Positions 12,679 through 24,931 of a stretch of 64,000 nucleotides of DNA are shown here, piece by piece. Source of the DNA: Apricaphanius iberus (taxonomy: Eukaryota > Chordata > Actinopteri > Cyprinodontiformes > Aphaniidae); assembly GCA_028564705.1 (NCBI GenBank), contig JAPXFQ010002811.1, forward strand, positions 2,108,001 to 2,172,000, given 5' to 3'. How positions within the stretch are numbered: position 1 is the first letter of the stretch; each line of letters begins with the position of its first letter. The notes beneath the pieces were generated by a model that saw only the letters and a list, made by a program, of their open reading frames with translations, was not told the origin of the DNA and did no database searches. Position numbers and translations under genes: made by a program.

Positions 12679-13224
12679 TGTCTGTCTCACACAGACACAC
12701 TGATGCTTTAAATACATTGTTGATTCATGGTGTAGGACTCTTTAAATGTCATGAGAAATCACTCAAATGAGTTCTTGAGACAGAGAAAATCAACACAGGA
12801 GCATGAAGAATAAAAGGCTAAACAGTGAATGCTGGACAACTAAATGAAGCCTATTCCACTTAGGATAATCAGTATTGTGACTGATAAAAAGGGGCTCTTC
12901 ATCTTTCTTATTTTCTTTTCCAAAGTCACTTTAATGTGATTTTCCTGTTTTTTCAGCGCAGTGAAACCAACAGCAGGTGGCAGCAGAAGTTAAACAGATA
13001 CTCCATACATCAGTGTCACCACCATATTATGGGTGTCACTGCAATATTATGGATGTCACTTTCTTTGAGCAATGAGTTGTGTCACAGCAGTTCCAAGGGT
13101 TTCAGGTCAGACAGATGACAGTGTGGTCTGTTGTGATGCTGTGAGGCCTTAGTGTTTCCCATTAAATATAAAATGAAGAAAAGTATATTATAAGAAGAAG
13201 ATATACGCAGGCTATTTGTAATAG

Positions 13225-14365
13225 GCAAGGCCAGGCAATTTTATTTGTAGGCTATAAAACACTTTCAAGAACACTGTAATTTAAGGTGCTTTACATGATT
13301 TGGTGCTAAAGAAACAAACAAAACATATAATACATGATAGAGCAGGAAAAGCATAAAATACAACATTAGAGAGTAAAAACAGCAACTAAGCATGAGACAC
13401 ACACAGTAAATGATACACAAAAAAAACATTAAAACAGCAATAAAGCATTAAACACAGACATATAACATTAATCCCTTATACGTTTTTAGCAACTCAGTCT
13501 TTCAGCAGCTTTGCAGTCATCAGGAAGTCTGTTCCAGATAAGGGGAACATAGAAGCTGAAAGTTGCTTCTCCATGTGTGGTTCTGATTCTAGGGATGATT
13601 AGTATACTAGAGCTGGAGGACCTGAGTGGTCTGGGTGGTCGGTACAGTGACAACAGGTCTTCAGCATATTTTGGTAATAAGCCATTCATTGATGAACAAG
13701 TGGGAATATTTTGACTTATATTCTCTGAGCAATAGGGGGCTAGTGTTAGGACTTGTGTGATGTGCTCTAATTTCCTGATTCTAGTGAAGACATAAGTAGC
13801 AGCGTTCTAGATCAGCTGCAGCTGTCTGATTAACTTTTTAGGCAGACCTGTGAGGACGCTGTTGCACTAATCAATCTAACTAAACATAAATGCATGGACT
13901 AATTTTTTGACGTCCTGTTGTAACATTAGCCCTTTAATCCTAGAAATGTTCTTCGGGTGATAGAAGGCTGACCATGTTATTGCTTTTATGTGACCCTGGA
14001 GATTCAGTTCTGAGTTATTACTCCTAGATTTTTAGCCTGATCAGTAGTTTCTAGTTGTATTAATTGAAGCTCTGTGCTGACTCTTGATCATTTCTCTTTA
14101 GGTCCAAAGATAATTAATTCAGTTTTCTTTCTATTCAGTTAGGGACAATTATGGACCATCCAGCTTTGATTTGCTCAATGCATTCTTTTAGGGTTTGGAT
14201 AGGTTAAAAGTCACCTGGTGACTTTGTAATGTAAACGGAGAGTCATCTGCATAGTTATGGTAATTAATCTTATTGGTTGTTGCAATCTGGGCTAGTGGGA
14301 GCATGTAGATAATATATAGAAGAGGCCCCAGGATGGAGCCCTGAGGGACCCCACATGTGATTTCT
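13225..14365 (-). mobile_element. L2-like LINE 3' portion, decayed
   Basis: The minus strand carries the C-terminal tail of an L2-clade reverse transcriptase. At 13689-13486 it reads PKYAEDLLSLYRPPRPLRSS, then FSFYVPLIWNRLPDDCKAAE. Upstream frames are broken. The 3' end shows the fish LINE terminus GGCAAGGCCAGGCAATTTTATTTG near 13228 and GGTGCTTTACATG near 13288. Two sister copies lie at 18545-19475 and 44290-45065. Confidence 0.8.
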
Positions 14366-14795
14366 GTTTATTCTGATGAAAAATTATATTGATACAAATA
14401 ATTTCAGGTTATTGAGGTAAGACTCAAAATATCAAAGTACTGTACCAGAGAGTATTAAAATGTTGCCCAAACATATTGCAAGGAAGTAAATGCAACATGT
14501 CTGCCCTTTATGACATGGGTCCGCAATGTTTTGTCTCTGGAGCAGCTTTTTTGGCTCTCCACTATGGCTGTAACCAACTTCTCTCAAATATTGTATAGAA
14601 TAGATTGTTTTTTTGGAATATAAAGGTGATTAGAAGGGTAAATTTGAAATTTTTTCTCAGCTATGGTGCAAGATATGCATAGGAAAAGACTGGAACCACG
14701 GGAACGGGAAATATGTGCTTTGTTCTGCAATTTCCGTCCAAGCTACCCTATTTTCTACAATTGATAAATTCGACAAAATGCAGTTGTGCTCTTAA

Positions 14796-15300
14796 AGTGA
14801 CAGTGTGTGGTTTTTGCAGTACATCTTTGAAAATAGCCATTAAAATATTATGTAATAATAATTACGTAAAGCACATTAATTGAAAAATATTGGCGATATT
14901 GTAAAATATGACTTTAAAAATCAGTTTTAAAATACATAGGCGCGGGTCCTTTTTTCAGGGGAAAGCAATATTAGATGACGTCTTTACTTCTACAAGAGCC
15001 CGGACGGACAAAGCGCACGGAACACGCCCGCTATTAGAAATTTGATTTCCCCTCAAAATACAAAAAAAGTTTCGCCATAAATAAATTTTTACCTCTTCAC
15101 TAGTTCCAAGCGATGAAAGAGAGACTGATGTGCTCGTCATGTTACTGCAAATAGATAATCCTCAGGAAACTGAGCGTTTGAAAACAGCACTAGTTGGACC
15201 TCCGTTGTTGAGTTTCTTACTCGAAGACACAGATACCGCATGCTTGTGATAATTTAGGTATGCACTGCCCCCTGCTGGCCGAAAATTACACACTGTGCCT
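14796..15300. mobile_element. TTAA-flanked MITE, 505 bp
   Basis: Left end AGTGACAGTGTGTGG and right end ACACACTGTGCCT are inverted copies (11 of 15 positions agree). Each end abuts TTAA, at 14792-14795 and 15301-15304, the target duplication of piggyBac-type elements. The interior is non-coding, apart from a short minus-strand ORF without recognisable content. Confidence 0.7.
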
Positions 15301-15304
15301 TTAA

Positions 15305-15851
15305 GGAATCAAACCAAGTTTTTTTTTTTCATCATGTAATGATAACTGCATTTATCCAATGGATTTAGTATAGAAGACTAAAGTGTAAGAAAAAAAGGGG
15401 ATTGCAAAACAGAAAAAAAAGGGTATAAGTTTTATATTTGGTGTGCAGTTATACCAGAAGTTCATTTTATAGTTTAATAAGGGTAAATCTGTGCAGAAAT
15501 ACTAGCTGTAAAAGTTAGGTTTGTCATTATTTGTTTTAAAGAAAGAAACAAAATGTAAATCTTTAATTTAACTGGAAACAAGTTTTACATAAGAGTTAAG
15601 GTTAATATGCTATCGCTTTTCTTTCGTCATGCAGCATTCATTTCGGGTTGAAAGGGCATCATGCCAGGAAAAGCGTCCGTCTGGTAAGAAATACTTTCAG
15701 CACGAGCACCTAGAAAAACATTATTATAAACGGTTTAATTTTAATCTTAAACAATAAGTTTGAAAATCATTTAAAAAATCCCAACAATAAATTTACGTGT
15801 TGCCTTGGCTGTCAGATTTTCTGTCAGAATATCTGCTTTTACGGCACATCA
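15305..15851. other. Upstream flank of c1orf43
   Basis: AT-rich DNA passing into a mixed-composition segment near 15600-15700 (TATCGCTTTTCTTTCGTCATGC). It may include promoter-proximal sequence. I see no gene. Confidence 0.3.
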
Positions 15852-15862
15852 GTCACGTGACT
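15851..15862. promoter_or_regulatory. CLEAR/E-box palindrome upstream of c1orf43
   Basis: AGTCACGTGACT is a perfect 12-bp palindrome, and its central ten bases GTCACGTGAC equal the CLEAR consensus bound by TFEB/TFE3/MITF and also fit USF. It lies about 215 bp before the c1orf43 start codon, a promoter-like position. Binding is inferred from the motif only. Confidence 0.55.
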
Positions 15863-16075
15863 GTTGCGGAAGTCAACAAAGCAGGCAGGGAGCGAAACAA
15901 CAAATCCTCTGCATGAACCTAGATGTTATTTGTTACTTTTTAAGCAATTTTATAATGTGTTTTAGAAAAGGAAACTTAAAGGAAACCTTATGTCTACTAA
16001 CGATTAAAGTTTTGACGCGCTAAGAGCCCTTTGTTTTTGCTGGTTCTTGTGAAGAAAAAAAAACGCAATTTCAAA

Positions 16076-19000
16076 ATGCAGGACGACGGGTTCCTCAAAA
16101 AAATGAATGTGATTCTTGTCATGGCCTACGGCAGTCTGGTGAGTTTCAAAGTTGCTGAGGATTTGTTCGGGTTTTTACCAGATCAAACATCTGTGTGTTT
16201 AAGAAGTGTGAGAAGTACAAACTTTATTGAGTTTTGTTAAAGTTATACTTTTTGTATTTCTTAATCTGACTCAATAGCCATGCAAACTACTAACTTAGTG
16301 AGCAAATAAATACTACTTTGTCAGATGTATTTATCTAAATAAATAAGCCACAAATGTATGTAACACAATGATAGCGGTAAAGTTTTTATTAATGTTGAAT
16401 CCAGTTTGTTTTTAGTGATTTTTGAGGGAATCCTTATTTGAAAACACATTTTGAAAACATGATAAAACTTTGTGTAACTATTAAAACTGTGCCTTGAATT
16501 CAAATTCAAAAATTGTTTTTGGCTTTCCCAGTCTTTCAGTTTTTTTGTACAAAGGCAGTTGTTTTGTATTTTTATTTTTCTCAAGGCAGACATTATGATA
16601 CAGTATTCTAGTCGGAGACTACCATTACCTTAAACACACCGAAAGGATCTGCTGCTTACATCCTGTAAAAGAAACCTCAGAGTTTCTGTGTCCCAGCAGG
16701 CCAAACCCGTTGAAGCATCAACAAGGTGGACCTGCATGTCTTGAGACAGATGCTTATAATGTTCTGGCTAATAATTGTATATCCATACATCTATAAGAAG
16801 TGTTTAAAAAGACTGTTCTATCCCTTTAATTTGTGTTTAGGTGTTTGTTTTGCTGTTCATCTTCGTAAAAAGACAAATTATGCGCTTTGCCATGAAGTCT
16901 CGCAGAGGACCACATGCACCTATCGGCCACAATGCTCCTAAGGTGAGACACATGCAGCACAAGTTGGATTCTGCAAAGTAATTTAATTTGTCATCAGTTC
17001 AATGGCTTGTGCTGATTTTGCAGGAACTAAAACAATTAATCGAAGCCAAACTGTGCCAGGTTCAGAAAATCCACTTTGAGCCCCGTCTGTTGTCTCCTGC
17101 TGATGTCCGAATGATGCAGAGTGAACAGTCTGGTGAGCATACAGAGCCTGTACATCAGTATTGCAACCATCATGATTAGTCCCACTGATAAAAGAGATTT
17201 TTTTTTTGCCTGCGTTTATTGTAGGTTCTGATGACTACCTGTACAGGGTGAAAGCACTAGACGCCGTCCGGGACACTGGTATTATTCCATGTCTTGGTTT
17301 AGTTTTATCTGTGATTGCGTGAGAAATAATCCCATCTGTTACATCCACCGCTTTCCTTTGCTTCCTCTAGATTTTCCTTTCCATGAACTGGGTGGCGCCC
17401 CCTCTGCTGTTACTGGGAAAAGATTTCGGACCTGGCTGCTGCAGCTGCGCAATTCCAACTGCGTGTTTAGAGACAAGCAGAGCTCTCTGATAGACGCGGT
17501 GTTAGATGGCTACAACACAGCACGCCATGGGGCCGAGGTCAGCAGGGCATCTTATTACCATCAATAATATGATGCTGTACAGTTAGACATCAGTCTGAAT
17601 TAACACTTACCAAATCAAACAGTTAAATCTAGTTGATTTTATTGTTACAAGACAAATAACTCCTTACAATACAACAGGAAAAGATAAATGTTTCTTAGGA
17701 TTTCTTAGGGATGTAGTTTTCTCATGTTCTTTGAAATCTATTCATAAGCATGGCACAACGTTCCAGAGGAAATGCCTTGCATTCTTCCTGATATAATCAT
17801 TCAAGTTTTATCAGGCTGAATGTGAATGGTTGTACACAGAAGTGTGTAGGGTACCCAGAAATTGTACTCAAGTAAGAGTAGAACTAGTTCAACATCTTTT
17901 TTCTCAAGTAATAATAAAAATTAGCTGTCAAATTGTTTTTTTATTTTATTTTTATTTTTTTAAATGCTACAGGAGTACTTACTTAGATGTTTAAAAACGT
18001 CTGACACACAAAAGTATAAAGTTATGTACAAATTTGGTCACTTTAAATAATAGAATAAAAAGCACAATAGAAAAATATAACCTATTTAGAAAATAACTCA
18101 TTTTGGCAGAAGAAACAGTTTTTCAAAAAAAAGGTTTTCCAATTTAAAACTTAGGAAACTATTACTTCGAGTAGGTAAAAAAGCTGCACGATATTAGCAA
18201 ATCTTGCCATGACGATAAAAACGGCAAATACTGTGATGACTGTATGCTTCCGTCACCCTGTGACCTTTAGCATTTTGGCCAACATCATTAGAGTCTGGTG
18301 TGAGGATCTGCTGCTGTGAAACTCTGTCAATCAGGCTAAATATTAACATTAGCATAAAACATGAAAGTTCATAACAGTCACTTTGGGAATACTGTATCTT
18401 CTTGATCTCCAAATTTCACAAAAGGTAAATATTAACATCAGAACAACAAGTTGGTGTACAAACCAGAGTTCCTGCTTTAACATGAAATGTTGCTGTATTT
18501 CTTTGTCTGATGAAGTTTTCATTCATTTATTCAAGTTATTTTACTCAAATAAGGCATGGCAAGGAAATTTCATTTGTACAGCACACTTTCAACACAGGGT
18601 AATTCAATGTGCTTTACATGATTAAGACTGGTTCTCAGCATAAACCAGTTTGATGATTAGAATAAAAATGAGGAGTTACAATAAGAAAATAATCAAGAAA
18701 ATTCAACAATGTAGGGACAAGTGAGTAAAAAACAGGTTTAGGTCATTAACTGATCTTGCTGAAGAAAGCTCACAGTTTTGTAACACAATAAAGCATTTAC
18801 AGTAATTAAGACAATAATTTGTGTGACAATTAAAAACAAGCAAGTAAAAACAGTTACTCATAAGCGATTCTAAAAAGTTAAGTTTTAATTTTAGACTTAA
18901 AATAGTTCAGCGTCTCTACAGCTTTGCATTCTCCCGGTAGTTTGTTCCACATATGAGGAGCATAGAAAATGAAAGCTGATTCCCCATGTTTGGTCCTGGT

Positions 19001-20451
19001 TCTAGGGACGATCAGTAAACTAGAGCTGGAGGACCTGAGTGATCTGGATGGTTTGTACCATGATAGCAGATCTCTAATGTACTCTGGTGCTAACACATTC
19101 AATGATTTATAGACTAATAAAAGCACTTTGAAGTCTATTCTCTGAGCTACATGGAGCCAGTGTAATGACCTTAGAACTGGGGTGATGTGTTCTACTTTCC
19201 TGGTTCTAGTGAGAACACGAGCAGCAGCCTTCTGGATCAGCTGCAGCTGTCTGATTGATTTTTTTAGGTAGACCTGTGAAGATACTGTTACAGTAATCAA
19301 GGTGGCTAGAGATGAATGCATGGATTAGTTTTTCTAGGTCTCCTTGTGTCATCAATCCTTTAATACTAGAAATGTTCCTCAGGTGATATAAAGTTGACCT
19401 TGTTATTGCCTTTATGTGACCCTGGAGGTTCAGGTCTGAGTCCATTGTTACACCTAAATAAGGGTAGCAATGGCTCTTATTTATATTACTCAAGCAGAAT
19501 TTAAATGTACTGTGCAGTAAAACTACTCCTAAAAGTATTATTTTTTTCTTCAAAAGTTACTCAAGAAAATATAACTAGCTACCATCTGCCTTTGGTTGTA
19601 TGTTCTCATATTTGGCTTGGTTCAGGTCCATAATATTTTTTCTTAATCCAGATTTTTCTCATAGTTCTGCTGAAGCCAAACCTTTGGGTTTTTTCTACAG
19701 TATATCTCTACTTGTCCTTTTAAAATGTGAACCATTGTAATTTCCTCAAAGCTATCTGAATGTTTCTTTTATTATTATTCGGTTTGGTGTTGTGTGTCAG
19801 CAGTAAAGTCAATGCACAAAATGCTGCTTTAACAATGATTATTTTTGGATAGTAAGACAGCACCGTCTGCAGTTAGTGGCAACTGTGTTGAAGATTTTTT
19901 AAAAGCCTTAAAATAGGTCAAATTTCGATCACAGCAGCATAATATCACGTATCAAAATACTCCAAAACTGTGAGTTTCTATGACAAATGGGCAGAGGAGT
20001 AGATTTTTGGTTTCTGTTTTCTCTGATGTTCTACCTCTTTGTGTCCTCAGACATTTGGAGAAGCAGAGTTTATCAAGTACCAAGAAGCTTTAACTGAGCT
20101 GGCTTCTATGTAAGAAAAAAAAAACTACCCCTCCCCACACTGCTCTGGTCCAGTTTGGTATTTTGTGTTAATCCCAACATGGAATGTCTATTGCGCAGTA
20201 AACAATCTGCTTTTCTGTTCTGTTGTTTCAGCGTGAAGTCTTGCAGCAGCACTCCGAGCCAACACCACCAATCTGCAGCCAAAGAGCTGACCGGCACCAC
20301 CGAGCCCACCAGCCCTTCCTCCTCCTCCTCCTCCCCCACCCAGACCACCTACCTCACATCTGCAGCGCAGCAGCGATGCAAGAGACCCAGACACTTTCTG
20401 GAACTAAAGAACTTCAAGGATAACTACAACACACTGGACAGCACGCTCTGA
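16076..20451 (+). CDS. c1orf43: C1orf43 (NICE-3) orthologue, complete, 7 coding exons
   Basis: Exons 16076-16138, 16841-16942, 17024-17132, 17225-17278, 17371-17537, 20051-20109 and 20232-20451 join without a frame break to 257 residues (human about 253). The N-terminus has one membrane segment (MNVILVMAYGSLVFVLLFIF, about residues 10-30) followed by a basic stop-transfer stretch (KRQIMRFAMKSRRGPHAP) nearly identical to the human protein. Further strongly conserved blocks are YLYRVKALDAVRD, DAVLDGYNTARHG, HHQSAAKELT and the C-terminus HFLELKNFKDNYNTLDSTL. The human protein sits on Golgi and other membranes and is reported as a regulator of phagocytosis; its biochemical activity is unknown. 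The last exon has a serine run (about six TCC/TCT codons). All introns are GT/AG; intron 5 is enlarged by an L2-like fragment. Confidence 0.97.
18545..19475 (-). mobile_element. L2-like LINE 3' portion in c1orf43 intron 5
   Basis: The minus strand encodes an L2-clade reverse-transcriptase tail in two overlapping frames. One reads IHAFISSHLDYCNSIFTGLP (about 19270-19330). The other reads QLQLIQKAAARVLTRTRKVE to FKSKIKT (19251-18878), so a single frameshift separates them. The fish LINE terminus (GGCATGGCAAGGAAATTTCATTTG, GTGCTTTACATG) is at 18552-18620. It lies antisense to the host gene. Confidence 0.88.
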
Positions 20452-20545
20452 AATAATTGCAGGCCTGCAGAAAGGAAACGGTCAAAAACAAATGCTACTA
20501 CCTGTAATCCCAGTGCCTCGCTTACTGTCACCTGGACAGTATCTG

Positions 20546-20551
20546 AATAAA
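20546..20551 (+). other. Polyadenylation signal of c1orf43
   Basis: AATAAA 95 bases after the stop codon, in TCTGAATAAACTAAAA. It is the first such hexamer in the 3' UTR. Confidence 0.6.
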
Positions 20552-20559
20552 CTAAAAAA

Positions 20560-21400
20560 CACACTGCCTTCCTATAAAAGTGTACAGCAGCGCACTGCAT
20601 AATATCAGACTACTGATACACTGCTCTTTGCCTTAGTATAATGCGTTTTTATCCTGTGTTTTTGCATGTGTAAGTGCTATATTCATAAAAAAAAATATTA
20701 AGTAGGGTTTATCTGACCAAAAGAAATGCACCTATAGTGCTGATGCAGCAGCATAGGACAATCAGCATTTATTGCACAATGTAAACACCTATGCAGATGT
20801 GTCCAGATTAACCACCTTTGTGTATGAAATGACAGTTATTACTTATAAAGTAAAATATTGTGCATTGTTCTATAATGAAAGAAAACACTGTTTATGTCAG
20901 TAATGTTTACAATAACGTGTTCTTTTGAGCCATGGGTTTTTACTTGCTTTAAACCCCATTTTACAGAAGCCATACATGTCTTCAGGAACTGCATTGATTA
21001 GGTGCCTCTTTTTTTATTAATTATTGTCGCTAAACAGTATTTTAGTGCATTAATGTGTGTTTGGTTGAGGTATAACCTCATTGGAAGGCTGTTAAAGTCT
21101 TACTTACTAGCCTGCTGATATCTGAGACGCATCAGTTTTTATTTGGTGTCAAATGCATCAGACACCTGAATGTTTTTTTATTTCTTGTGGTTTTTATGAT
21201 ATATGTTGCCATTCAAAAACAGGTCATAATGTAAGTTTGATTTAAAATGTTGCACAATATGTTCAGCATAATTCACAGTAAACCTTGAACTGAAATATCC
21301 ACCTCTAGTCATCTTGATTTTTTTTTTCTTAATGTAATGCTTCTCATTCAACTGATTCTTTTTGTTAGCAACACTGAAGTAAAAGACACAATTTCAAAGG
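20560..21400. other. 3' flank of c1orf43
   Basis: AT-rich sequence with no ORF of interest and no recognised repeat. Part may be an extended 3' UTR. Confidence 0.3.
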
Positions 21401-21414
21401 CTTTTTCCCAGGCT

Positions 21415-22380
21415 GGCCAAGAAACACCGTCCATGCAGTGGGTCTCCTAGTTGCGCCCAGGAGGCATCCTGACTAGATACCCGAACCAACCTCAACTGAC
21501 TCCTCTCGATGTGGAGGAACAGCAGCTTTACTCCGAGCCCCCCTCAGATGACTGAGCTATCTTTAAGGGAGAGCCGAGACACCCTGCAGAGGAAACTTTT
21601 CTGCCGCTTTTTTCCGTGATCTTATTCTTTTGGTCTCTGCCCAGAGTTCATGACCATAGATGAGGGTAGGAATGCAGATTGGTATTGCAATCAGTACAGC
21701 GTCAGTGTAGATGTCTTAGGAATCCGTCTATCGATCTCCTGCTCTATTTTTCCCTCATTAGTGAACAAGAACCCCAGACATCTAAACTCTTCCGCTCAGG
21801 GCCGGGCCTCGTCTCTTACTTGGAGGAGGCTAACCTTGTCCAGCTCCAGACTTGGAGGTGCTGATTCTCATTCCAGCTGCTTCACACTTGGTTGCAAATG
21901 GCTCCAGCAATGAAGCCAACAGAACCACATCATCTGCAAAGAGCAGAGCCTGGATCCTTAGGCCACCAAAATGAATCCGCTCAACACCTTGGCTTCGCCT
22001 AGAAATCCTGTCCGTAAAAGTTATGAACAGACTCTGTATCAAAGGGAAGCCTTGGTGGAGATCAACTCTCACTGGAAACGAGTCCGATTCAATGCGAAAC
22101 AAGCCCTGACACTGTTCAGACAGGGACCTAACAGCTGGCATCAAGGAACCTGGTACCTCATACTCCTGGAGTACCTCCCATAGGACTTCCTGAGGGACAT
22201 AGTCAAATGCCTTCTCCAAGTGCACAAAACACTGTTTTGTAGACCGGTTGGGCAAACTACCACACACCCTTTAGGACCCTGCTACGGGTGTAGAGCTGGT
22301 CCAGTGTTCCACGGCCAGGACAAAAATAGCATGTTCCTTCTGAGTCCGGAGTTTAAACCCTCCTCTCCAGGAACCCCAAT
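21415..22380 (-). pseudogene. Non-LTR retrotransposon reverse-transcriptase fragment
   Basis: The minus strand at 22267-21830 encodes the palm region of a LINE reverse transcriptase: LEKAFDYVPQEVLWEVL, DLHQGFPLIQSLFITFTDRI (a decayed RQGCPLSP-type motif) and the catalytic LLFADDVVLLA. Its catalytic box still reads ADD. Downstream sequence to about 21415 matches the C-terminal part of the same kind of protein in broken frames. Upstream, WPWNTGPALHP (about 22315-22285) precedes it. Stops and frameshifts make it inactive. The clade is uncertain (RTE- or Rex-like); it is distinct from the L2-like copies here. Confidence 0.82.
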
Positions 22381-22407
22381 TAACTTTACCACTGGTGAAC
22401 ATTGGTG

Positions 22408-22495
22408 GTGAGGGATACTGTCAAGCTGAAAAAGGAGTCCTATCGGGTCTTTTTGGCCCATGTGACCCCTGAAGCAGCTGATACTGTGGGGCATA
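22408..22495 (+). pseudogene. Short retroelement coding fragment in opposite orientation
   Basis: The plus strand reads DTVKLKKESYRVFLAHVTPEA, which recalls the linker between endonuclease and reverse-transcriptase domains in fish LINE proteins. It is inverted relative to the adjacent reverse-transcriptase piece. Confidence 0.45.
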
Positions 22496-22539
22496 AAAAT
22501 ATTTGGAAGCCACCAATTGTGTAAGTTGTCCCACTTAAA

Positions 22540-22989
22540 ACGATGAGAGAGGTCTGTAATTTTCATCATGAGTACACTTCAACTGTAAGAGACAATGTAA
22601 AAAATAAAATAAAAAATCCAGGAAATCACTTGTATAATTTTTACAGAATGTATTTGTATAATGGTGCAGAGAATAAGTATTTGGTCAATAACAACATTTC
22701 CCCTCACTCCTTTGTAATATTATTTTGGTTGGCAATGACAGAGTTGGCATGACAACGTAGTGTGTTAGTAATAGTGTTTGTCAGTCTGTTCCAAGCTCTC
22801 TTCAGGTCATTGATCAGTTCTCATGTAGTTCTGGGCTGTTTCTTCACCATTCTTATGTTGAGGGAGATTTTTAGTGATCTTGTATTTATTCAATTCTTTT
22901 AATAGTTGATCTCTTCTCACCAAGCTGCTTGCCTATTGTAGTCTGGCCCATCCCAGTCTTGTGCGGGTGTACAATCTTGTCTATGATTT

Positions 22990-22992
<3 letters not shown>
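22540..22992 (-). mobile_element. Internally deleted Tc1-like remnant
   Basis: Contains GTATTTGGTCAATAACAACA, TTGGCAATGACAGAG, and further on CACCAAGCTGCTTGCCTATTG and GTCTGGCCCATCCCAG, which are segments of a common fish Tc1 family whose transposase reads on the minus strand. The middle is missing. The right side abuts an AT microsatellite. Confidence 0.65.

Positions 22993-23046
<54 letters not shown>
22993..23046. repeat. (AT)n microsatellite
   Basis: An uninterrupted AT run of about 54 bases following the Tc1 remnant. Confidence 0.97.
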
Positions 23047-23050
<4 letters not shown>

Positions 23051-24931
23051 CTACCAGAAGACCCGAGCTTGGAATGGATGGGAAACTGCCCGCGGTGGGT
23101 GAGAGCTTAATTGTTATATATACTCCTTTTTTTTACAGTAACTACAGTAAATGTAACTAGTTACTACCCATATCTGATCATAATGTTCTATTTTTAAATA
23201 TTCTAGTATAACAATTTGTTTATATATATCCTTCAGGTTATTAAAAAAATGAAAAAGACTATGTGCAATATAGATTAATTTGCTCTCAACCAAATCTTAC
23301 CCCTGGTTCGTAGTGGAGGACACATCTATTTTAGATATTGGTAATAAGCACTGAAAAATGCACCCTCTTCATGTTTTTTTTTTCAGAATCAGATTTTAAC
23401 AATTTTATTATCCAGTATGGTTTTGGCAATTGTAACCTGTCAAGGATACAAACCTAAAAAGCTGCTGGTGAAGTATTGTCTCAGTTTTATGATTTCATTT
23501 GATCTAGATAAAGTATAAACTTTTGTCTTTTAGGTACTAGAATACTATATTATCTTCAGAAAAATATGATTTTTTATAACATTTGGAAATCACCTCATGT
23601 ATGCTGGTACAGTATGTCAACGTTTGTTTCTGTCAAAGTAAATTGTAGTTAGAGATATGTCCAGCAGAGGGCGCGCTTATCATTGTAATCTACCAGTTTT
23701 ATTAGATAAAATAAGAACATCAACACTAGTAAAGGTTTTTTACACAAATTTGAACATCATCTGTAAGACATCTGTTTGAGCAATTTTAATATTCTCTATG
23801 CCAGAATGAATTTTTTTTTAGTTTTCACCAGGATAATCCCAAAAATGACTTCAGGAGTTGCTAATGTCTACTACTGAAGAATCATGTACGTTTCCTGACT
23901 CCCTCTAATAATCTTAAAGCACACATACATTTTTTTAAAGTGTTTATTCTCAAAATCACAGCAAAAACAGATCAGGACTTGTACTTCATACAAAAGATTT
24001 TCTATCAAACAATCAGGTTTTATTTTAGCATAAATAAATAAAAAGCAGAAAGTTGTTTGAAATTTAAACATGTAATTACATCCATTGAAATATATACAAC
24101 AAATTAATGATTCAGACAATGACACAAAAGTGAAATGAACAATATATTTAAAGGGGGGGGAAAATGCAAATTAAGAAAACTTCAGTTTTTCTTCTGTGTC
24201 CTCACAGCTTTGTAAAGTGCCCTTCTAGTTGTAGGGGACCAAAAAGCATCATAAAAATACTTTTTGTAAAATGTGAAAGACCCAAATCAAAATCAGATTT
24301 TGTATACATTTCTCCAAATATATAGCTGTATACACGTGAAAGGATCATATATTCACACATTAAGGTGAAAAGAGAAGAAAGATGACAAACTTGTACAAAG
24401 AAACACTTTAGTTAATGTTGTCAATGCTTTTAACATGATCTTTCAGGATAGTGTAGTAATCAACAGTAAATGAATGATACATTAGTTTAAATGAGCCTCA
24501 TTTTGTGTTCATGAAGATGGGAAAAACTGCACAGTCAACAGAATAAACTCAAATTCAAATGAATAAAAAAAAAACTTAAACAGGGCAGAAGATGGACAGA
24601 TCTCACTCTACTAAAAGCAAAATACAAAATGCACGTGACTCACTAATGTATCTACATTAAAGCTGAATTACACACAGTCATGAGGCAAATAGACAGCAGT
24701 TGGTGCTAATGCACTCCACCTTTTCCTTCAGAAAGTTAAATTGAGATGAAGTTTTAGTGGAGCTGTTAAGAGTTGCAGTTTGGGAAGGCTCAGCTCTGAT
24801 CCTCCTAACAATCTTTCCATCTGATGTTGTCACCAGCAGAGCTGCTGTCTGAGTTCAGTCTGAAAAAAGTCCCCTGGTTCTGGTACTAGGTCTCACATTC
24901 TTCTGTTTTTTGTTTTGTTTTATTTGTTTTT
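23047..24931. other. Intergenic DNA and probable tuft1 3' UTR
   Basis: AT-rich, no gene. On the minus strand AATAAA hexamers lie at about 24018-24023 and 23943-23948, roughly 0.9-1.0 kb past the tuft1 stop, so a 3' UTR of about 1 kb is possible. Which signal is used cannot be told. Confidence 0.35.
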
